Below, one piece after another: positions 22,783-33,120 of a stretch of DNA of 64,000 bases. Below the pieces are notes generated by a model, which did not search any database, had not been told where the DNA came from, and saw only the letters and a list, made by a program, of their open reading frames with translations. The translations under genes and the position numbers were made by a program. The stretch is from Desmodus rotundus. Lineage: Eukaryota; Chordata; Mammalia; Chiroptera; Phyllostomidae. The first letter of the stretch is position 1; the number at the start of each line of letters is the position of its first letter. The DNA lies in assembly GCF_022682495.2 (NCBI RefSeq), contig NC_071391.1:106499195-106563194 (forward strand), written 5' to 3'.

Positions 22783-22983
22783 TAAAAACTGAATGTTTGA
22801 ACTGGGCCAAACCAAATGGCTACATCCTGATATATTTCCTGGAACTGGTTCTGCATCATTGAACATTTTATTAAAAAATAAAATTTTCATCTAGCAATAG
22901 GCATAAGTAATTAATCAGGTATAGCGTATAGTAAATCTGCTTCTCAGCACCAATCACAGGTCTTTCAAAATGACTTGTGTCCT
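22783..22983 (+). mobile_element. Partial 3' LTR of the ERV
   Basis: 'gggccaaaccaaatggctac', 'ctggttctgcatcattgaac', 'aaaaaataaaattttcat' and 'ttctcagcaccaatcacagg' parallel 8186-8385 in the same order and strand. The two copies differ at many positions, indicating an old provirus. The start of the LTR is missing at the junction with the L1 5' end; the right part is lost at or beyond the following SINE. Confidence 0.6.
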
Positions 22984-23201
22984 TTTTTTTAAAAAAAGAT
23001 TTTATTTATTTATTTTTAGACAGAGGGGAAGGGTGGGTGAAAGAGAGGGAGAGAAACATCAGTGTGTGGTTGCCTCTCATGCACCCCTAACTGAGGACCT
23101 GGCCTGCAACCAAGGCATGTGCCTCTAGACTGAGAATTGAACTGGTAACCCTTTGGTTTGCAGGCTGGCATTCAGTCTTCTGAGCAACACCAGCCAGGAC
23201 T
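22984..23201 (-). mobile_element. VES SINE (bat tRNA-derived), antisense
   Basis: On the - strand it begins 'gtcctggctggtgttgctca' and ends in the 'aaataaataaataaaatctt' tail (on + 'aagattttatttatttattt'). The internal block 'gagaggcaaccacacactga' is present. It abuts the ERV 3' LTR fragment. Confidence 0.88.
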
Positions 23202-23382
23202 GAGGTTGACTCTTGGCAAACTGTAAATGAAAGGAATTTTGTTTTCTGGGCCCATCTGCGCTCCTTACAGATCTTCTTTCCTTCCTGCTAGCAATTTTAG
23301 CCCAAGAATTCTCTTGGCATATCCCAATCCCAACCTACCCCCTGAGCCCATTCAATGGGCTATTAAAAAAATAACAATACAG

Positions 23383-23574
23383 CCCTGGCTGGTGTGGTTC
23401 AGTGGATTGAGTGCCGGCCTGTGAACCAAAGGGTCACTGGTTGGATTCCCAGTCAGTGCACATGCCTGGGTTGTGGGCCAGTAGGGGGTGCTTGAGAGGC
23501 AACCACACATTGATGTTTCTCTCTTTCTCTTTCTCCCTTCCTTCCCCTCTCTAAAATAAATAAATAACATCTTT
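23383..23574 (+). mobile_element. VES SINE (bat tRNA-derived)
   Basis: Head 'gccctggctggtgtggttca', middle 'gccagtagggggtgcttgag', tail 'ctaaaataaataaataacat'. The flanks 'aaaaaataacaatacag' (left) and 'aaaaaataacattatag' (right, 23575-23592) are the target-site duplication. Confidence 0.92.
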
Positions 23575-23592
23575 AAAAAAATAACATTATAG

Positions 23593-24339
23593 TTCTAGTT
23601 TTTCCATAAAATAAAAGTAATATGTGCTCATGTCCAATTTGAGTAATACATAAAAGCAAAGAAAATTAAAAATCTGCTATAATCTTGCTGTTCAATACCA
23701 CATGCCACTGTTCCTTATTGCTCTCAAAAAGATTGTTAGCACTTTCGATCCCACTTGTCTCTGCTAGGTTCCTTTCCTCAGAGACCCTGCTCTGCCTTCT
23801 AACTTTACTTTAGAAGCTAACGTGTTTTAATGATAACGGCTGAATGAGTAAACCCTAGAAGGTATATTATCTGAGACATTAGGTACTTGTGTGGGTAAAA
23901 ATAAGCACAAACAGGTACATAACGCATCAGTTGGCGTACCTGAGGTTAACTAGTCTAACCTACAGTGGATTTCATTGGCTCATAAGACTGGAATGTATGT
24001 ACAGCAAGCAGTTAGAATGGGCTGCAGGGTGTTTTGATGTAGTAGCTCAAAAAAGTCAGAAAGGAAATGATTTCTTTCTAACCTCTCTCTCTGCTTCCCA
24101 TAGCACTACTCTTTTCCTAGGATGGTCTCTTCCTATAGTCTAAACTAGCGGCCTTGTCAGCAGCTTCCAAGACTACTTACTGCCTTGCTCCTGTCTAACA
24201 GGAAAGGAACACATCTCTCCCCCACCAGCCAATAAATTCCTGAGATCCCCTCTGCTTGGATCAGTCTGATTCCTATAGCCACCTGTGAATCAATCCTAGA
24301 GGCAAGGAAGGTGAAACGACTCTGGCTGGCTTACACCAG
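23593..24339. other. Unassigned intergenic sequence
   Basis: No exon with splice signals, RNA gene or recognisable repeat is visible in this stretch upstream of the hAT-like fossil. Confidence 0.35.
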
Positions 24340-25676
24340 CAAGTCTCAAGTTCTGGTCTTCAGACCCCTTAACACTTCTAAAAATTACTGAGGAGCCCCA
24401 AGAATCTTTTTAATGGAAGTCTTATCTATTGATATTTGCCAAATTAGAAATTGAATTCTCTTTAAGATTGGGTTAACAGAAGACAGCTGAATTTCTATAT
24501 CTGCTTCTGCATTCAACCCATTGCAATTTTTTTTTTTTTGGTTAAAGTATGTGAAGAAAATCTGCCTCACATCAATATGCAATTGGAAGACAGAGGAGTA
24601 TTTTAATAGCTTTTTAAGAAAATTGTGGATATTCTTTTTTGATATTACACCAAAACTCTCCAAGAGATAACTTCTTAAAGGTGTGTTGCACTATGGAATC
24701 TGAAACCCTATCTATAAACTTTTCATGTTGTTAAATTAAAATCCATTATCTGCCTTACATATAAAATTAATGATTTTGTAACATCATGCATTAGCCATTT
24801 GGAAAACATTGATTCACTGGGTAAATGCAGATTTTCCAAATGTTGACACATTATACCTTATCCAATATCCAAAAATCACATTCATTAATATCATCATTGA
24901 TCCCATCAGCAGAGTCCTTAAATAGTGAGAAGCTGTCAAGCTCATAATGATAAAAGTTTTCCAAAATTTGAAATTTCTTTTAAAAACTGGAATTTTTTCA
25001 TTATTGGCAACGGTCAATTGTTTTCCTTGGGCAGGCTCACTTAGTTCATTTTCAAGAAAATGTACACTAAATATCCAAGATGGAATAACCATAATTTATC
25101 AGTCCTTTTCTCAAGTAAAAACAGTTTTCCATGAAATAAAACAAACAGCTAGTCCAGCTTGCAGTGCAAATGATTGTACAAGTGATGTGGCTGTGATGGC
25201 CCAGTGGTTAAGGCATAGGACTCGAAATCCAATGGGGTCTCCCTGCACAGGTTCAAATCCTGCTCACAAATGGTTGTACAAGTACTTCTCCTCAGGCAGT
25301 TATCATACTTCAGTTTGTAGCAGGGGTGTTTTATGTGCAGGTTTCATTTTGTCATTTACTACAAAGATGCATATTCAACAGTTGAGATTTTAATAAAGTT
25401 AATAATTTTTACTACTCTATCAAGAACATTCTTAAGTGAAACTGCTTTTTTTTTTTTTTTACCATGAGTATGTGGTGGTGGACAATAGTAGTATGGTTTG
25501 GGCCACTACCTTGATTTGTGAAGGCACCAGAAGTTTTGCACTTTTTTTTTTGAACCATCAGTGAGAAAGGTAAGTAATGCCTTAGATTATTGTGAAATAA
25601 TTTTGATTTTAGAGATTCCCTGAAAGGTCCTCAGGGGCCGCCAGGCATCCATGGACCATACTCTGAGAACCACTGA
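24340..25676. mobile_element. hAT-like DNA transposon fossil
   Basis: The two ends read toward each other. The left has 'caagttctggtcttcagacc' and 'aaaattactgaggagcccc'. The right ends 'ccatactctgagaaccactg', whose complement starts 'cagtggttctcagagtatgg', the classic hAT-type terminal sequence. Internal blocks 'gaagacagctgaatttctat' and 'ctgcttctgcattcaaccca' belong to a common mammalian non-autonomous hAT family whose name I cannot fix. A tRNA-derived insertion lies inside it at 25184. Confidence 0.55.
25184..25267 (+). pseudogene. tRNA-Ser(CGA) tailless retropseudogene
   Basis: From 25190 the sequence follows serine tRNA with a CGA anticodon: 'gctgtgatggcccagtggtt', anticodon arm 'ggactcgaaatcc', variable arm 'aatggggtctccctgcacag', T arm 'gttcaaatcctgctcac'. 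It stops at the 3' acceptor strand, missing the last bases, and there is no CCA. Six bases before it (gatgtg) could be pre-tRNA leader. Exact-size duplications flank it: aaatgattgtacaagt (25168-25183) and aaatggttgtacaagt (25268-25283), with no poly(A). The changes include CpG decay in the A and B boxes (gccCag, gttcAaatcc). I infer an LINE-mobilised tRNA copy and not a working tRNA gene. Confidence 0.82.
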
Positions 25677-27339
25677 CTTAGACCAATTTGACCCCACTCA
25701 TGGAGGTAAGTGGGGCAACCTTACCTAAGAGGGGAAGGGTAGGATGGATGCAAGGACAACCAAATGCCTGCTAACAGAATGACTGAAGTAATGAGCATAA
25801 GGATCTACAGAACGAAAAAATCATGGTTGCTGTCCTGGATTTATAGTCTCTTTGCTAGCAGGGTCCAGACACTTTTTAAACACCAGTCACTAACATGAAG
25901 AGGTTCCAGGGGAGGCTTTGATATCTGGTGGCTGGTCCTAATCTACTATTTGGGGATCTCTGCCTTAATACAGAACAGTAGCTAAAGATGGCTCTGAGGC
26001 CAAGAAAAGGATGTTTTGTGGCAGGGCTTATCTTGTTGCACAAGGGGGTCAGCCTGTCTCCCCACCAAATGTGACTGGGTTGAATGATGTAGGTTACAGG
26101 GTAAGCTAAATAGCTGTCCTACTAGGCTGAGATAGGAGGCAGCTTCAAGCTCCAATTCTTCCTCACCATCACCTTACACCCACTCTTTCAAGCCACGATA
26201 ATGCTGGCCCCCAAGCAAGCCAAAATGCTTTCAGGGCCTGGTTCTATGGACAGGGAGTATCTGGGAGAAAAGGGGAAGAGTAGCTGAGGCAAAGAGAAGT
26301 AAAGTGTCTAATCAAGCAGGCAAGCCTCGGGCTGGTCACCAAAACAGACAGGGTGAGGTGCTCAGCATTGTCCTTGCAGCTGTCACTGAACCAGGCAGCT
26401 GTTCTGCCTGGCTGGCCTTGGCCAGCCTTCTGGATTAGATCTCCCAGTGACAGCTTTTCCTCCATTTTTTTTTTTTTCAAAATGTTCAACTGTCCTTGTG
26501 TTAGAATAATCCAGAAACATTTTTACAGCAAAATCTCTCTGGGAGATATGAAAGCAGTCTTCCTACCCTTTCCTTTTGAAGACTTACCTCCTGACCTTTG
26601 TTATTCAGATGCAATTTTTTTTTCCAAAACTCCTGACCCCAGAGAAGAACACAGACACCTTCAAACCCTATTGGGAGTTGTGCAAACCTGGAGAAGCCCT
26701 TGCGATGAGTGAGTGACAAGACTCTCGCTTTACACAAATATATTTGGCTCAAAATCTAGGATCTTCCTTTCAGATAGAAAGTGGTGTCACAGGCACATAA
26801 CCATGACATCGATCTGAGTTCGTTAATCTGAAAGGAAATTCTGAAAGCAGACCAACCTCACTCGAGTCAAAAAAAATTAATTTCTCAACTTTAGGATTCA
26901 CTAAGATTTATGTGTTTTGTTTTGTTTTGTTTTGTTAATTCTAGAATTAAAGGGGACTCCAGAGGTATGGAAGTGGGGGCTCCAAGTACAGGTTCTGATT
27001 GCTCTGCCACTGAATGATTTGGGATGACTCCTGCTCTCTGGGCCTCAGTTTCCCACCTGTAATACTGGAGGATAATCAGCGCGTTCTCTCTTATCCTACA
27101 CGTGGAACAACTTAAGGCTGTTCTACAGGTTACCAGACACTCCCAGGCTGCCTTCGCGCTGGTCTTGGAGGGCCCCAGGAGATCAGAACCAGTGTCAGCC
27201 TGGGGTGCTGTGCTGGCGAGTAAATGGGCTACGGAAAGCCCCTTCATTCACTGGCTCCGAACAGAGTCCTCTGTGCAGTAAAAGCCTATGTATGACCAGT
27301 CTGAAAACACCTTTAGTTTCTTCCACCATCTATCCACAC
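25677..27339. other. Upstream flank of ST3GAL5
   Basis: No exon is recognised. It contains a (ttttg)n run near 26914-26936, and near 26985-27090 a weak MIR-like stretch ('ctctgccactgaatgatttg', 'gggcctcagtttcccacctg'). Confidence 0.4.
26985..27090 (+). repeat. MIR SINE fragment
   Basis: 'ctctgccactgaatgatttg' followed by 'gggcctcagtttcccacctgtaatactggaggataat' order matches the MIR core (ctctgccact...tgtgtgaccttgg...cctcagtttcctcatctgta). Confidence 0.5.
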
Positions 27340-28000
27340 ACAGAGTTCGAGCAAGCCAGGGGTGCCTGGAACGTCCGCCCCAGCGCACCAACCGCCCTGG
27401 ATGAGTGCATCCAGGGGCGCCGGGCTCCCCCAACCCTGCTGGGTGGAGGGACTGCGCGTCCTAGGGGCGGGGCCGCCGCTGTAGCCCTCACGCACTGCGA
27501 CTGGTCTTTCGTGTCCTCGTGACGCACGGTCCCGCCCTCACGCCCCTCCTCCGCATCCGCGCCGGGGAGCAGAAGGTCCGGACTGAATGGGCACGAGCGG
27601 GGCGCTGAGGACGGGCGGGTGCGCGGGGCCCTGGGCTGGCTTTCGGTCGGCGCCCCCTCCCTAGTATGCGGATGAAGGAGGCAGGTGGCGTGGAGCGGCG
27701 TCCTCTGCAGCCGCGAACCAAGGCGGTGGCGGCGGCACCTGCCGGTCGAGGTACGTGGCGCAGCCCCCTCCTCGGCTCCGCCAGCGCGCGGGCTGGGGGC
27801 TGCGGCAGCAAGCGTTCGTTGCCTCTGCCTAGTAGTGCCTAGTGGCTCCGCCCCAGCCACCGGGGACAGCGCTCGAGGCACCGCGTCCCTAGACGCTTTG
27901 TGGGGACGCGGGCTGAGAGTCGTGGCCTCGGGCCGCGTGGACGGGTGTGGGGCGCTGCGGCCCGCGCAAGTGTGAAGGCGGAGGAGGCGCAGGAATGAAC
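27340..28000 (+). promoter_or_regulatory. CpG-island promoter of ST3GAL5
   Basis: This is the only strongly CpG-dense, GC-rich block in the window. It surrounds ST3GAL5 exon 1. It has GC boxes ('ggggcgggg' at 27464-27472; 'cccgccctc' near 27531), a CRE-like 'cgtgacgcacg' near 27519, and no TATA box at a usual distance from the ATG. That is typical of a broad-start housekeeping-type promoter. The transcription start cannot be fixed from sequence alone; it must lie upstream of the ATG at 27666. CpG islands are often bidirectional, so an antisense transcript is possible but unproven. Confidence 0.85.
27666..27750 (+). CDS. ST3GAL5: ST3GAL5 exon 1 (coding part): GM3 synthase N-terminus
   Basis: ST3GAL5 transfers sialic acid from CMP-Neu5Ac to lactosylceramide to make ganglioside GM3, as a type II Golgi membrane protein. 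This exon starts at the ATG at 27666 and encodes 28 residues plus one base: MRMKEAGGVERRPLQPR then TKAVAAAPAGR. It parallels the human long-isoform start (MRTKAAG...ERRPLQPRT...APAGR). The donor site is 'gag|gtacgt' at 27751. The single leftover base joins exon 2 to give Ala. Arg/Lys-rich motifs in this extra tail (RMK, ERR) match the known behaviour of the M1 form, whose arginine-based signal favours ER location. Identity is certain; the start is chosen because length and sequence match M1. Confidence 0.92.
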
Positions 28001-29784
28001 AGTGGGGGGTTCTTGTCCAGCCGCAGTGGCCCCTAACCCCCAGTTTTCCGCGGCGGCTGGGGGTTTAATTCATTGTTGGAAGCTTCCAAGCCAAGCAAAG
28101 CCTAGTTAACTCTTTGCCCGGGTACGGGGTTGGGGGCCCCTTTAGAAGGCAACTAGCAGCTCCTGAGAAACTGACCTTTGCATCCATCAGGAGGGTGTAG
28201 TGTGTGATGTGTGCAGGTAGAAATTCCCCAGTGACCTTTTCTGCCTCCACTCTGTGCCCAGCCCTGCGGAGGAGACACATTTTAGTGACCTTTGGTTTCT
28301 TCTGAATAGTAAGCAGTGACTTGCCCTCCTAGGCATGCATTTATTATGTGCTTTTCGTGTGTTAAGTAACACAAGGTTTTCGGAGAGCATCTCCGAGGAG
28401 CTGGGCAAATAGGGAGAGGCGGGGTTCCACCCCTACCCCATACCAGCCCGGTGACCTTGGCGGACACCTACGCCTCTGTGGGGCTCGGTCTCCTGGTCTA
28501 CTGGGAGGCTTGACTTGCTCATTGCCGAGGTCCCTTTCAGGGTTCCGTGGTTCTGACTGCAAAATGTGTTTAGGAGTGAAGAAGATCCTGCAGAATCACT
28601 AGCTGACTTGAAAGACTGATTTTATGGCCTTATGTCTTAGTTTATGTGTTATATGACCTCTGCTTGATTAGGTATAGTATGTTTAAAAGAGAAGATTACA
28701 TGCTATGCTTTGGCACCTTTGGGTTGCCTGCTCTTCGTGACAAGCAGGGTGCGGGGCGTTAGGTTTATAAAAAGGAAGGAGACTGACCGCCTGCCCTCTG
28801 GGCTTGTGACTGTTAATCCTCTTCCACAGAATGATGCTTGTCCTGAAGCTGTGGAAGAGGAATCCGCGTCTGTTGAGTGAAGGGCACAGACTCAAAAACA
28901 GGATGGGTTGTGGTTTCACTTGTGCAATTCTGCAAGACTGACAGCTCTGAAGAATGTCTTATATCTCTCCTGGTGATCTGGAGATCACCTGAATTCCAAC
29001 CAATGCTAGCCCGGCAAGCAGAGGCTGCTGCTGTGAGCTGCCAGAGCGAGAGCGCTGTACCCAAATGTCATGGGTCTTTTTATATGTCTCTCCATAATAT
29101 GAGTGAGGCTGGTCCTGTGAGATGAAATGAACCTTGCTAGTAATTAGTAGCTGTTTCTTCCTCTAGGCAATAAAAGAAATGGGTGAAATAAGAAGGCATG
29201 AAAGCGTTATGGAAGAGAGAAAGCGAGGGCTAACAGGCATAAATTCTAAAAACTTACATTTATAACTTTTTTGAAAATGCTTACAATTGTGGCACAAACT
29301 ACCAAATTGTCACACGTCATCAAAATAGATTGGTATTGAATTCTAAGGATATATTCGAGGCAGAGTAAGAACAAACCCTTTGTTCTTTGATTTGCCTCCT
29401 CTAGTTCTTCCCTGCTTTCCTTGCTGGGCTATTGGGCAGCAATGAGGGGCGTTATCTAGCAAGTTGGTTCTTGGGAGGTGAATGAAGGATAAAAAGAGGA
29501 TGTTACCAGTTACCTCGCTGACGTTTCAGTCTTCGTGTTTTTATGGGGCTCCCCTGTGTATGTATTAAATTTGTTTTGTCACTCTGTCTTATGTCAATTT
29601 AACTATTAGGCCAGCCAAAGAGCCGAGAAGGGAGGAAGGGAAACATTTTGTACCCTTACATTCCCTTCCAGTCACTGCCTCCTTGAGGGTTATCCCTACT
29701 TGGCTTCCTGTGCTTGTATAAATGGAATCCAACCAAGTGTTTGTCTTCTTTCCTCTCGAGTTAGGTTTCTGTTGTGTGTTCACG

Positions 29785-30130
29785 CTCTGATTTGGCCACT
29801 GGGTGAATAATATACCACATATTTATCTGTGCACTGTTGATGGACATTTGGGCAGTTTTCAGTATTTGGCTTTTACAAATAATGCTGCTATGACTTCTCT
29901 TACCGGTCTTTGGTATACATATGCATGCATTTCTGATGGGGGCATACAAAGGAGTGATTGCTGGGTTGTGGGTGCATGTGTGCTCAGCTTTGAGAGCTAC
30001 AGACAAAGCTATTGTATTCCAATTTTGGCATAACTACGTTGGTAGTTCCTCACTACTAGCTGATGAGTGCAACGTCACTTTTCACCGCATCTTTTCACCA
30101 AAGAGGCTGAGGCAGGAGTTGGACCAGGAC
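29785..30130 (-). mobile_element. Old L1 fragment, antisense
   Basis: 'ctgttgatggacatttgggc', 'ttttacaaataatgctgcta' and 'ggagtgattgctgggttgtg' are the standard antisense reading of the L1 ORF2 end/3' UTR. Confidence 0.6.
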
Positions 30131-30434
30131 TCACATCGGATTCTACCTGGCTGTGCCCTATCTGTTCTGGGCAAGTGCAGTCCCCTCTAGGCCCCAGTCT
30201 CCCCTGAGTCAGGTCGCAGGACAGGCTGATCTGTGGGAACCCTTTAAGCTCCAAGAGTCCCCTGTCTCCAGGGAAGAATTTCTCTGGCCAAACTGCTTTG
30301 CTTTGTCCCAGCTCCCTGCTTCTTACTTAGCTTTTATAATATTGTACTTCCTATACTTTCTGCTTCTACTTTCTACTTCTTCTCTGACCTGCCTTCCTTG
30401 TAGCTCTGGATTTTTACTTAAGAATTCCCCCGTG

Positions 30435-30720
30435 TCCTAGAGTTTTTTCAACTGGTGTGCTACAAGAATTTTTAAAACATGCAATACCTGACTATTTGGT
30501 CAGGGGCACTGACCTCTTTTCTCTTAGATTGTCAAATAAAAGAAATGACAACAGTCAACACAACAATAGCCATCTGGTGTGAATGAATCAAAATGATACC
30601 TATTGTTTTTGCCAGATGGGCAAAAATTTTTTTTTTGGTGTGCTGCAGAATTTTAGGAACTATTTTATGTGTGCCATGACATGAAAAAGATTGCAAATTG
30701 CTGCCCTAGAGGAAAAGTCT
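30435..30720. mobile_element. hAT-like non-autonomous element (tentative)
   Basis: 'ggtgtgctacaagaattttt' near the left and 'ggtgtgctgcagaattttag' plus 'gtgtgccatgacatgaaaaa' near the right resemble the repeated blocks of a mammalian hAT-type fossil ending 'gcaaattgctgccctaga'. Boundaries are uncertain. Confidence 0.35.
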
Positions 30721-30897
30721 ATTTTTGTTTGGTCTTTTGAGGCCATATAAGACATTTTTGCTCTTCTCTTATGTGCCTTGGAAAAATATCCAGGATTAAG
30801 TGATTGGATGGTTCAGCAACTCCTACACCCATGAATTTCCCCATTTTCCTTCAAGTTTTTAATATCTGGAATCATAGTAGTTAAGTACCATGATATG

Positions 30898-31119
30898 GTC
30901 CTGGCCGGTGTGGCTCAGTGGACTGAGTGCCAGCCTGCAAACTGAAGGGTTGCCAGTTCGACACCCAGTCAGGGCACGTGTCTGGGTTGTGGGCCAGGTC
31001 CGCAGTTGGGGGCCTGTGAGAGGCAACTGATGAATGTTTCTCCTGCACATCAGTGTTTCTCTCCCTCTCTTTCTCCCTCCCTTCCCTTCTCTCTAAAAAT
31101 AAATAAAATCTTTTTAGAA
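30898..31119 (+). mobile_element. VES SINE (bat tRNA-derived)
   Basis: Head 'gtcctggccggtgtggctca', followed by 'cagttcgacacccagtcagg' and the pyrimidine tract, tail 'taaaaataaataaaatcttt'. Target-site duplication: aagtaccatgatatg (30883-30897) and aagtgtcatgatatg (31120-31134). Confidence 0.92.
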
Positions 31120-31223
31120 AAGTGTCATGATATGATTTGATTTATTCAAGGAGAGAAAATTGATGAAAACAAATTAAATTTCAAAAGTCTACTCTGATGG
31201 AATAGTAGTTCTGTCTTTTGAAC

Positions 31224-31535
31224 TTAAAGTCTCTTTTTAAGGCCGGGTGTCATTTTCATAATTAAAGGCTTATATGTATTATATTCAGAGCAGGGCTGTT
31301 TTTCCATTATCCATAAGAGTTCCTTCTTCCTTAGCCTTCCTCTCTCCCTGGCTTCTGCTTGTATTTGCTTATGCTTTTTCATGCTCTTCTGTCTTTTCTT
31401 CACCTCCATTCTGTGGTACTTTACAAGGCCGCCAATACGCTCCTCTCGTTGCTTGTCATTTTCTGTAATCAAATCCTTAGCCATCCAGGACTTGGTGGCT
31501 GGTGCAGGCTTCTTGCTTGTCCTCCCCTAGACTAG
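31224..31535 (-). other. Unidentified basic coiled-coil-like reading frame
   Basis: On the - strand a frame runs from upstream of 31484 (the ATG there is preceded in frame by RTSKKPAPATKSW) to a stop at 31224. It encodes a highly charged protein of 86 residues from that Met, with Lys/Arg/Glu-rich helical character (KQREERIGGLVKYHRMEVKK, QAEARERGRLRKKE). I do not recognise the family. It has no intron-like signals and no clear poly(A), and it lies between a VES SINE and a hAT fossil inside ST3GAL5 intron 1. It could be a truncated retrocopy of a cellular gene or a chance frame. A protein search would decide. Confidence 0.3.
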
Positions 31536-31680
31536 AGCTGTCAAATGGAAATATAACCCAAGCTGCACATATAGCTTAAACTTTTCAAGTAGCTACATTT
31601 AAAAAATTGTAAAGAAATAAGTGGGTCAAGTTTTAATTTTCCAGGGAAATAAAAAGTTCTCAAGCTCTGAATATCTAATA

Positions 31681-32440
31681 ACACAACTTCAAACAGTATA
31701 AAGTAAAATGTAACAGAATGACAAAAAAAGTTGACAAATCAACCATCATAGTGAGAGATTTTAGTATATCTCTTCAGGTAACTGATAGAATAAGTTGACT
31801 AAAAACCAATAATGAGTTATTCTAAAAAAAAAACCACACACACAATTAACCCTGGCTGGGTAGCTCAGGTGGTTAGAGCATCATCCTGATGTGCCAAGGT
31901 CGCAGGTTCAATACCCAGTCAGGGCACATACAAGAATCAACCGATGAAGGCATGGATGAGTGGAGCAACAGATCTCTCTCTCAAATCGATATATAAACAT
32001 TTTTTAAAACCCAACACAATAAGCTTGAGCAAACTGATTACATAGAAAACATAATCCCAGCAAGTGGAGACTATACTTTTATAAAAATTGAGTATACATC
32101 AGGTCATAAAAATAAGTTCCAACATATTTTTAAAAATCAGCATTATAGAGACAAAGGTTCCTGAACACAATGCAACTAAATTATGTATCAATTTTAAGAA
32201 ATAATTTATATATTTTTTTAAATTTGGATTTGAAAGTTTAAATTTGAAAGAGAAATAATAATGAAAATATGTATCAACACTTTAGGATGAATTGTACGCT
32301 TACAAAACTTGTGGGAGAGAAATGTACAATATTAATTGCTCATATTAGCAAGAAAAAAGGCATGAATGAGCTAATCAGCTAAGTTAAGAAGTTAGGAACA
32401 TAGCAATTAAAATAAATCCAATGAATGAGAAAGAAGGAAT
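31681..32440 (+). mobile_element. Old L1 ORF2 endonuclease-region fragment
   Basis: 'tcaaccatcatagtgagaga' followed by 'gaataagttgactaaaaacc', and later 'tgagtatacatcaggtcata', fit the sense reading of L1 ORF2 just upstream of the reverse transcriptase. Very diverged. Interrupted by the SINE at 31850. Confidence 0.4.
31850..32008 (+). mobile_element. VES-related tRNA SINE (second type)
   Basis: 'ccctggctgggtagctcagg', 'tggttagagcatcatcctga', 'tgtgccaaggtcgcaggttc', 'aatacccagtcagggcacat', 'acaagaatcaaccgatgaag'. This is a clear A/B-box tRNA head of the bat SINE subtype that has 'catcctgat'. Confidence 0.88.
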
Positions 32441-32959
32441 TTAAAAAAACACAGGTGAAATTAATTTTAATGATATATTTTAGTTAACCGAATATGTTCC
32501 ATATAGTATCAAATCAAATTATAAAAATTGTTAATGAGCTACTTTACATTTTTCTGTTCAACTTAGTCTTCGAAGCCTGGCATGTCTCTTACACTTACAT
32601 AGAGCGCATTTCAGCGTGGTTGGGCCATAGCTGAAGTACGCAACAGCCACGTGTGGCTACTGGCAGCTCTATTGGACAGCACAGCTCTAAATCTTAGCCA
32701 CTAAGCGTGAGTGATTTGTCTTGATAAAGGTAACAGTCAGAGCTAATGATGGGATTCAGTTATCTGCCGAGTGAATCTAGAGTCGTTGTGATCTACCAGT
32801 GTTTTTGTGGCTGGCAAAGAGAGTGGGCTTTCTGTGAAAATCGTGGTACCAAACACGCCTCCCCCCAAACCCACATGCTACGAAAGGCTAGGGAAACAAA
32901 AGAACAGGAAAAAGGATAAATACTCTCCAGACTCACTTCATCCTCACCTGTTCAAGATA

Positions 32960-33120
32960 TGTTATATATGTCAGCCCATTTAATATCACAAAAGCCATAT
33001 GAGTTTGGTATCATTTTCTTCCCATTTTACAAATGAGGATACTGAGGCTGGAATAAGTTAAGAAACCCCAGGGGAGGGAGCTGGGATTCAGACTCGGGCA
33101 GTCTGGCATGAGATGGTAGG
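32960..33120 (-). repeat. MIR SINE, antisense
   Basis: 'cccattttacaaatgaggat', 'actgaggctggaataagtta' and 'gctgggattcagactcgggc' are the reverse complement of the MIR core in the expected order. Confidence 0.7.

Larger units (their letters stand above)
31533..32700. mobile_element. hAT-Charlie-like element split by an L1 fragment
   Basis: Left part (31533-31680): 'tagagctgtcaaatggaaat' and 'caagtagctacatttaaaaa'. Right part (about 32440-32700): 'aaattaattttaatgatata', 'gccacgtgtggctactggca' and 'tattggacagcacagctcta', which complements the left terminus. The middle looks like an inserted old L1 segment (31680-32440) with a SINE in it. Confidence 0.5.

Noticed and set aside
25190..25271. A functional tRNA-Ser gene
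   Set aside because: Acceptor stem is not paired at the end, A and B boxes have changes, the last bases are missing, and target-site duplications flank it, so it is a retropseudogene.
27330..27881. A 183-codon antisense frame across the ST3GAL5 CpG island
   Set aside because: GC-rich islands are poor in stop codons. Composition (Arg/Pro/Ala-rich) and overlap with exon 1 point to chance.
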